Below are positions 29,986 to 34,089 of a stretch of 34,089 nt of DNA, in pieces. Location of the stretch: positions 1 through 34,089 of the forward strand of contig NZ_JAPNNL010000068.1 in NCBI RefSeq assembly GCF_027620315.1, written 5' to 3'. The notes below the pieces were generated by a model, which searched no databases, was not told where the DNA came from, and was given only the letters and a program-made list of their open reading frames with translations. Made by a program: the position numbers and the translations under genes. How positions within the stretch are numbered: position 1 is the first letter of the stretch; every line of letters starts with the position of its first letter. The stretch is from Nonomuraea corallina. Lineage in GTDB: Bacteria > Actinomycetota > Actinomycetes > Streptosporangiales > Streptosporangiaceae.

Positions 29986-30131
29986 GCAACCACAAGTGAT
30001 ATTTTCGCGATGAACAAGCGCCATCTGGTGCTACCGTCAGTGCTTGTTGCGTGTCAGGCGCATCTTCCGCGAGTAACAGACCACCCCCCTACCTTCCGGC
30101 TCCGTCTCACCGTGCGAAGGGAGTCCCCGAC

Positions 30132-31130
30132 ATGAGGCTTGGCCGTTCCAGCAGGGCCGCCATCATCGGGTTGGCCCTGGCGCTGGGGATCACCGCGTGC
30201 AGCGGTGACTCCTCACCCAGCGTGCCGACCTCGACCGCTGCCGCCAACGGCGGCTTGGAGAAGACCGAGATCAAGGTCGTCGGCCTGCCGGCCATCGACA
30301 CGGCCGCGCTGTACGTGGCCATCGATCAGAAGCTGTTCGAGAAGGAGGGGCTCAAGGTCACGCCGCAGATCGTCCAGTCGTCCCCCGAAGCCATTCCCAT
30401 GCTCCTGAATGGCGAGATCGACGCCATGTTCGGCAATTATGTCTCCATGTTCCAGGCGCACGACCAAGGCGCGCTGAAGCTGCGAATCCTGGCCGAAGGC
30501 TCACGCGCGGCGCCGGATTCCCTGAGTGTGATGGCTTTACCTGATTCGCCAATCAGGTCGGCGAAGGACCTCGAAGGCAAGACGATCAACGTGAACGTGC
30601 TGCACAACTTCCAGGAGCTCGCCCTCACCCAGGTCCTTAAAGCCAATAATGTCGATCCGAAAAAGATCAAGTATGTCCAGGTGACGTTCCAGAACATCAT
30701 GCCCGCCTGGCAGAAAGGCCAGATCGACGCCGCCTATCTCGGCGAGCCCCTGGTGACCGCGGCGACCTCCCAGATGGGCGCCCGCAAGATCCTCGACCCC
30801 GCCTCCGGCCCCGCCTCCGAGTTCCCCATCTCCGGCTACGTCAGCACCCAGGACTGGTACGAGAAGAACCCGAAGACGGCCGCCGCCTTCCAGCGCGCGC
30901 TGCACAACGCGGCCAAGATGATGGAGGGCAACCGCGAGCTGGTCGTCGACGTGCTGCCGAACTTCACCCAGATCGACAAGGCCACCGCGGCGACCGTGAC
31001 GTTCCCGTACTTCTCCAGCTCCGACAACCCGGTCAGGCTGCAACGGGTGGCCGACTGGATGGTCGAGGCCGGATGGCTGAGCAAGGACATCGACGTCGCG
31101 TCGCTGATGTCTCCCACCACCTCCGGGTGA
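30132..31130 (+). CDS. NitT/TauT-type ABC substrate-binding lipoprotein B
   Basis: Extracellular receptor of 332 aa. The signal peptide ends ALGITAC with lipidated C23, the same position as in protein A. Domain motifs are LEKTEIKVVGLPAIDTAALY, EKEGLKVTPQIVQSSPEAIP, NGEIDAMFGNYVSMFQAHDQ and QIDAAYLGEPLV. Compared with A, the ligand-pocket stretches (VQSSPEA for ITGGAVA, EGSRAAPDSLSV for MYQAAENNFNI) differ, so specificity may differ. The ATG at 30132 is chosen for the lipoprotein signal and the upstream AAGGGAG; the ATG at 30051 would bury the signal peptide. It overlaps permease B1 by 4 bp. Confidence 0.92.
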   Translation: MRLGRSSRAAIIGLALALGITACSGDSSPSVPTSTAAANGGLEKTEIKVVGLPAIDTAALYVAIDQKLFEKEGLKVTPQIVQSSPEAIPMLLNGEIDAMFGNYVSMFQAHDQGALKLRILAEGSRAAPDSLSVMALPDSPIRSAKDLEGKTINVNVLHNFQELALTQVLKANNVDPKKIKYVQVTFQNIMPAWQKGQIDAAYLGEPLVTAATSQMGARKILDPASGPASEFPISGYVSTQDWYEKNPKTAAAFQRALHNAAKMMEGNRELVVDVLPNFTQIDKATAATVTFPYFSSSDNPVRLQRVADWMVEAGWLSKDIDVASLMSPTTSG

Positions 31131-31939
31131 GCACCCCCGTCCTGACCCGATCACCGCTGGCACGCCCCCGGTCCGCCCGGTGGGCGCGCCGGGTGACCGG
31201 GGCGCTCGCGTTCGTCGCGCTCGTGGAGATCGCCGGACGGGCCGGGGCGGCCGAGTTCCTGCCGCCCGCCTCGGAGATCCTCCAGCGTGCCGGGAGCCTG
31301 CTGGCCGACCAGGCCTTCCGCGCGCACGCGGGCACGAGCGTGCTCGCCTGGGCGATCGGCCTGGCCGTGGCGGCGCTCGTCGCGGTGCCGCTCGGCGTGC
31401 TGTTCGGCAGCGTCCCGCTGATCGACGCGGCGACGCGGGCGATCGTGGAGTTCCTGCGGCCGATCCCGTCCGTGGCGCTGATCCCGCTGGTGGCCCTGCT
31501 CATCGGGACCGGGCTGCAACTGCGGATCACCCTGGTGGTCTACGCCGCCGTCTGGCCCATCCTCTACAACACGATGTACGGCCTGCGCGCCGTCGATCCG
31601 GTGGCCAGGGAGTCGCTGCGCTCCTACGGCTTCGGCCGGCTCTCGGTGCTGTGGTGGGTGTCGCTGCCCTCGGCGGCGCCGTTCATCATGACCGGGTTCC
31701 GGCTGGCCACCGGCGTGGCGCTCATCCTGACCGTGAGCACCGAGATCGTCGCCGGGCGCGGCGAGGGCATCGGCGTGTTCATCTACTTCGCCGGCATCGC
31801 GGTGCCGGCCAGGATGGACGACATCCTCGCCGGGGTCGTCTGGGTGGGGCTGTTCGGGGTGGCGGTCAACGCCCTGCTGGTGTCGGCCGAGCGCCGGCTG
31901 TTCCGATGGCACCACGCGCGGGTGGGAGGCGGCTCGTGA
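31127..31939 (+). CDS. ABC transporter permease B1 (NitT/TauT type)
   Basis: Permease of 270 aa, counterpart of A1. It shares VEFLRPIPSVALIPLVALLI, the EAA loop DPVARESLRSYGFGRLSVLW and SLPSAAPFIMTGFRLATGVA, and the ending AERRLFRWHHAR. The N terminus is slightly longer than in A1. The GTG at 31127 overlaps the binding-protein stop (GTGA); a longer frame from 31073 reads through the end of the lipoprotein gene and is not credible. Its stop overlaps permease B2 in the same way. Confidence 0.92.
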   Translation: MSTPVLTRSPLARPRSARWARRVTGALAFVALVEIAGRAGAAEFLPPASEILQRAGSLLADQAFRAHAGTSVLAWAIGLAVAALVAVPLGVLFGSVPLIDAATRAIVEFLRPIPSVALIPLVALLIGTGLQLRITLVVYAAVWPILYNTMYGLRAVDPVARESLRSYGFGRLSVLWWVSLPSAAPFIMTGFRLATGVALILTVSTEIVAGRGEGIGVFIYFAGIAVPARMDDILAGVVWVGLFGVAVNALLVSAERRLFRWHHARVGGGS

Positions 31940-32733
31940 CGCGGCTGGGCAGGGCGTTGTCCCGGTGGCTGCTGCTGGCGGTGCTGGTCGTCCTCTGGGA
32001 GGTGGCGACCAGGGCCGCGGGCAGCGCGTTCTTCCCGCCTCCCTCCACGATCGTGACCCGGATGCACGCCCTGTGGTTCTCCGGGCCGCCCGGCCGGCTG
32101 TTCCTCACCGACCAGGCCGTGGCGGACATCCTGCCGAGCCTGGGCCGGATGGCCGGCGGGCTGGCCGGGGGCGCCACCGCCGGGATCCTGCTCGGGCTGG
32201 CGCTCGGGCTGTCCTCCCGGGCCTACGACTACCTCGACGGCGTGTTGCAGTTCCTGCGGGCCATCCCGCCGCCGGCGCTGGTGACGGTGTTCCTCGTGGT
32301 GTTCGGCTTCGGGCTGCGGATGCAGCTGGCCTTCATCATGTTCAGCGTCGTCTGGCCGGTGCTGCTCAACACCGCCGACGGCGCCCGCGCGGTCGAGCCG
32401 CTCTACCTGGAGACCGGCCGGGCCTTCCGGCTGTCGCGCCGGGAACGGGTGATGCGGATCGTGCTGCCCGCCGCGCTGCCGAAGGTGTTCGCCGGGCTGC
32501 GGCTGGCGCTGTCGCTGTCGCTCATCGTCACCGTCTTCGCCGAGCTGCTGCCCGGCACCACGAACGGGATCGGCTTCCAGCTCACGGTGGCGTACTCGAT
32601 GTTCAACCTGCCGGCGATGTGGGCCGGGATCGTGCTCCTGGGCGTCCTCGGCTATCTGCTGAACGAGCTGTTCCTGGTGGCCGAGCGCCGGGTCCTGGGC
32701 TGGCACCACGCGCGCGAGAGGGCGGGCGCGTGA
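31936..32733 (+). CDS. ABC transporter permease B2 (NitT/TauT type)
   Basis: Permease of 265 aa, counterpart of A2. Motifs are FPPPSTIVTRMHALWFSGPP, LQFLRAIPPPALVTVFLVVF, the EAA-type loop LETGRAFRLSRRERVMRIVL, LPKVFAGLRLALSLSLIVT and the ending AERRVLGWHHARERAGA. The GTG at 31936 follows GGGAGG and overlaps the B1 stop. Immediately after its stop (32731-32733) the DNA becomes a truncated binding-protein gene on the opposite strand, so operon B ends at a rearrangement junction, and neither a methyltransferase nor an ATPase follows in this transcript. Confidence 0.92.
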   Translation: MTRLGRALSRWLLLAVLVVLWEVATRAAGSAFFPPPSTIVTRMHALWFSGPPGRLFLTDQAVADILPSLGRMAGGLAGGATAGILLGLALGLSSRAYDYLDGVLQFLRAIPPPALVTVFLVVFGFGLRMQLAFIMFSVVWPVLLNTADGARAVEPLYLETGRAFRLSRRERVMRIVLPAALPKVFAGLRLALSLSLIVTVFAELLPGTTNGIGFQLTVAYSMFNLPAMWAGIVLLGVLGYLLNELFLVAERRVLGWHHARERAGA

Positions 32734-33179
32734 GCCCGGCCGGGCTCCTGACCGGCGAGCCGGCCGGCGCCACCAGCAGGAACGCCCCTGGACCGGAATG
32801 GCAGAGGTCGGCGATGACCTTGATCGGCTCGCCGGCGGCGGCCACCAGGAACGCCGAGACGTAGTCCGTCATCGTGATGTCCAGCGCCCCGCTCTCCAGC
32901 TCCGGCAGCGCCGTCGCGCCCCCCCTGGACGACCACCGGCCGGACACTCAGCCCTTCCTTCCGGAAGAAGCCCTTGACCCCGGCGATATACAACGGCGCC
33001 GCGTCGGGAATGGTCAGCACGCCTACGCGGAGAACAGTCTTTTCCGCGCTCATTCCGTCCGTCGGCGCGGGCCCCGCCGCGGCGCAGGCGGCCGGCGTCA
33101 GAGCTGCGGGCAGGGCGAGGAGAACGGCCTGACCTCGAATGATGCGTGACGTCGGAGTCGCTCCCGCACGGGCTGTCAT
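32734..33179 (-). pseudogene. Remnant of a third binding-protein gene, frameshifted and truncated
   Basis: Read on the minus strand from the ATG at 33179: a signal peptide with lipobox TPAAC (C32), then EKTVLRVGVLTIPDAAPLYI and GVKGFFRKEGLSVRPVVVQGG, clearly like binding protein A. At a run of seven G (complement of 32919-32925) the frame is lost. In the next frame homology resumes at once with ATALPELESGALDITMTDYV, then EPIKVIADLCHSGPGAFLLV and AGSPVRSPAGL. Similarity stops at about 32734, abutting the stop of permease B2, after only about 145 of ~330 residues. So the gene has one frameshift and lacks its C-terminal half. It is divergent from the ATPase gene. Confidence 0.88.
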
Positions 33180-33232
33180 GACAGCGGTGAAGCGTACCCG
33201 CAGCTCATCGCGGCAGAATGCGGCTTCGGCAT

Positions 33233-33260
33233 TTGCAACCAATGGGGCCTTCGGTAGAGT
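33233..33260 (+). promoter_or_regulatory. Candidate promoter of the ABC ATPase gene
   Basis: TTGCAA (33233-33238), a 16-bp spacer and TAGAGT (33255-33260) fit the TTGNNN / TANNNT pattern. Transcription would begin about 33267, giving a leader of roughly 33 nt to the TTG start. Its presence suggests the ATPase is transcribed independently of operon B. Confidence 0.55.
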
Positions 33261-33299
33261 CGCCGTGTTATCTCTGGACTCGCCCCGAGGACAATCACG

Positions 33300-34073
33300 T
33301 TGCTTGAGATAGAAAACCTCACACACACCTACGGAGCAGGCGGGCCCAACGCGCACCACGCCATCGACCAGCTCAACCTGAGCGTCGCCGAGGGCGAGTT
33401 ACTGTGCATCGTCGGCCCCTCCGGATGCGGGAAGTCCACGCTCCTGCGCTCCATCGCCGGCCTGATCACCCCGACGGGCGGCCGGATCAAGGTCGACGAT
33501 CAGCTGGTCAGGCAGACCCCCGACAACCTGGCCGTGGTGTTCCAGGACTACAGCCGGTCCCTGTTCCCCTGGATGTCGGTGGCCGACAACGTGGCGCTGC
33601 CGCTGCGCCGCAAGAACATGGACGCCAAGCGCCGCCGCGAGGCGGCCGCCGAGGCCCTGGAGTCCGTGGGGCTCTCCGACGCCGGGCGCAAGTACCCGTT
33701 CCAGCTCTCCGGCGGCATGCAGCAGCGGGTCGCGATCGCCCGCGCGCTGGCCTACCGGCCCACCCTGATGCTCATGGACGAGCCGTTCGGCTCGGTCGAC
33801 GCGCAGACCCGCGAGGACCTCGAGGACCTCGTGCTCAAGGTGCGCGGGCATCATCGGATGACGATCGTGCTGATCACCCACGACATCGACGAGAGCGTGT
33901 ACGTGGGCGACCGCGTGGTGGTGCTGTCCAAGGCGCCCGCGCACGTGGTGGGCGACCTCCAGGTCAAGCTGCCCGCGCCGCGCGACCAGATCACCACGCG
34001 CGAGCACCCCGACTTCGTCCACCTGCGCGCCGAGGTGGGCCGCCTGGTCCGCGGCCAGCCGGTGGCGCACTGA
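33300..34073 (+). CDS. ABC transporter ATP-binding protein (NitT/TauT type)
   Basis: Cytoplasmic nucleotide-binding subunit of 257 aa. All motifs are intact: Walker A GPSGCGKST (39-47), Q-loop Q82 in VVFQDYSRSLFPWMSV, signature LSGGMQQR (136-143), Walker B LMLMDEPFGSVD (156-167) and H-loop H194 in ITHDIDE. The FPWMSV and DEPFGSVDAQTRE segments are typical of SsuB/TauB/NrtD-like ATPases. The start is TTG at 33300 (MLEIENLTHTY), with GAGGAC about 9 nt upstream. It is the only ABC ATPase in the window, preceded by its own promoter-like boxes. It could serve permease pairs A and B, and perhaps formerly the receptor remnant beside it. Confidence 0.93.
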   Translation: MLEIENLTHTYGAGGPNAHHAIDQLNLSVAEGELLCIVGPSGCGKSTLLRSIAGLITPTGGRIKVDDQLVRQTPDNLAVVFQDYSRSLFPWMSVADNVALPLRRKNMDAKRRREAAAEALESVGLSDAGRKYPFQLSGGMQQRVAIARALAYRPTLMLMDEPFGSVDAQTREDLEDLVLKVRGHHRMTIVLITHDIDESVYVGDRVVVLSKAPAHVVGDLQVKLPAPRDQITTREHPDFVHLRAEVGRLVRGQPVAH

Positions 34074-34089
34074 CGCCGGGGCCCCGTCC

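Larger units (their letters stand above)
29632..30131. other. Divergent intergenic region, cvnA copy 2 / binding protein B
   Basis: 500 bp, AT-richer than the surroundings, expected to hold both promoters of module copy 2. It contains a compound stem-loop (29781-29814) and an AT-rich inverted-repeat cluster (29933-29985). Apart from the ribosome-binding box of cvnA it shows no obvious similarity to the matching region of copy 1. Short frames on both strands have no recognised domain. No clear -35/-10 pair was found. Confidence 0.6.

Noticed and set aside
29818..30024. 68-codon minus-strand frame (MALVHRENITCGCIARLTFY...) upstream of cvnA copy 2
   Set aside because: No recognised family, no Shine-Dalgarno, and no counterpart in module copy 1; kept as noncoding.
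32603..32733. Continuation of the binding-protein remnant frame into the end of permease B2
   Set aside because: Sequence after AGSPVRSPAGL turns into Arg/Pro/Gly-rich antisense reading of the permease; homology ends at the permease stop.
17155..33179. The duplicated block as a mobile element
   Set aside because: No transposase, integrase, terminal inverted repeats or target duplication was seen; simple tandem duplication explains the layout.

Overview
The window is very GC-rich, mixes ATG, GTG and TTG starts, and carries a conserved actinobacterial housekeeping block, conservon (GTPase/roadblock) operons and NIT-domain kinases. All of this points to a filamentous actinomycete. A Streptosporangiales-type genus is a guess from gene content, not something I could test. 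No rRNA, tRNA, CRISPR array, insertion sequence or phage gene was seen.

Region 1 (1-17099, nearly all minus strand) is the rpsB-to-ffh core: rpsB (cut by the window edge), xerC, dprA, comM, yraN, a DUF2469 gene, rnhB, two lepB genes, rplS, trmD, rimM, a KH-domain gene, rpsP and ffh. Many junctions are 4-bp stop/start overlaps. Three plus- or mixed-strand items interrupt it next to rpsB. An ArsR-type regulator and an MFS exporter are divergent and share three operator-like repeats spaced exactly 22 bp apart. They are followed by a membrane-anchored M23 peptidase homologue. A 15-bp minisatellite separates the peptidase from xerC.

Region 2 (17155-32733) is two tandem copies of one seven-gene module. 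Each copy has a leftward conservon (NIT-HAMP kinase cvnA, roadblock cvnB, DUF742 cvnC, small GTPase cvnD) and a divergent rightward operon (NitT/TauT-type lipoprotein, permease, permease). Copy 1 alone carries an O-methyltransferase gene after its permeases. It ends in a 4-bp convergent overlap with the GTPase gene of copy 2. The copies are a mosaic: 257 bp of the two kinase genes is base-for-base identical, whereas the sensor domains and binding proteins have clearly diverged.

Region 3 (32734-34089) holds the remnant of a third binding-protein gene, on the minus strand, frameshifted in a G7 run and cut off at the stop codon of the copy-2 permease. Next comes a plus-strand ABC ATPase with its own promoter-like sequence. 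It is the only ATPase in the window for two complete permease pairs, so it may energise both.

The most interesting proposal is that each NIT-domain conservon senses or controls the small anionic or aromatic substrate imported by its divergent transporter, with duplicated sensor/receptor pairs diverging in specificity while the kinase core is homogenised. The architecture is visible in the sequence. The ligand and the functional coupling are inference.
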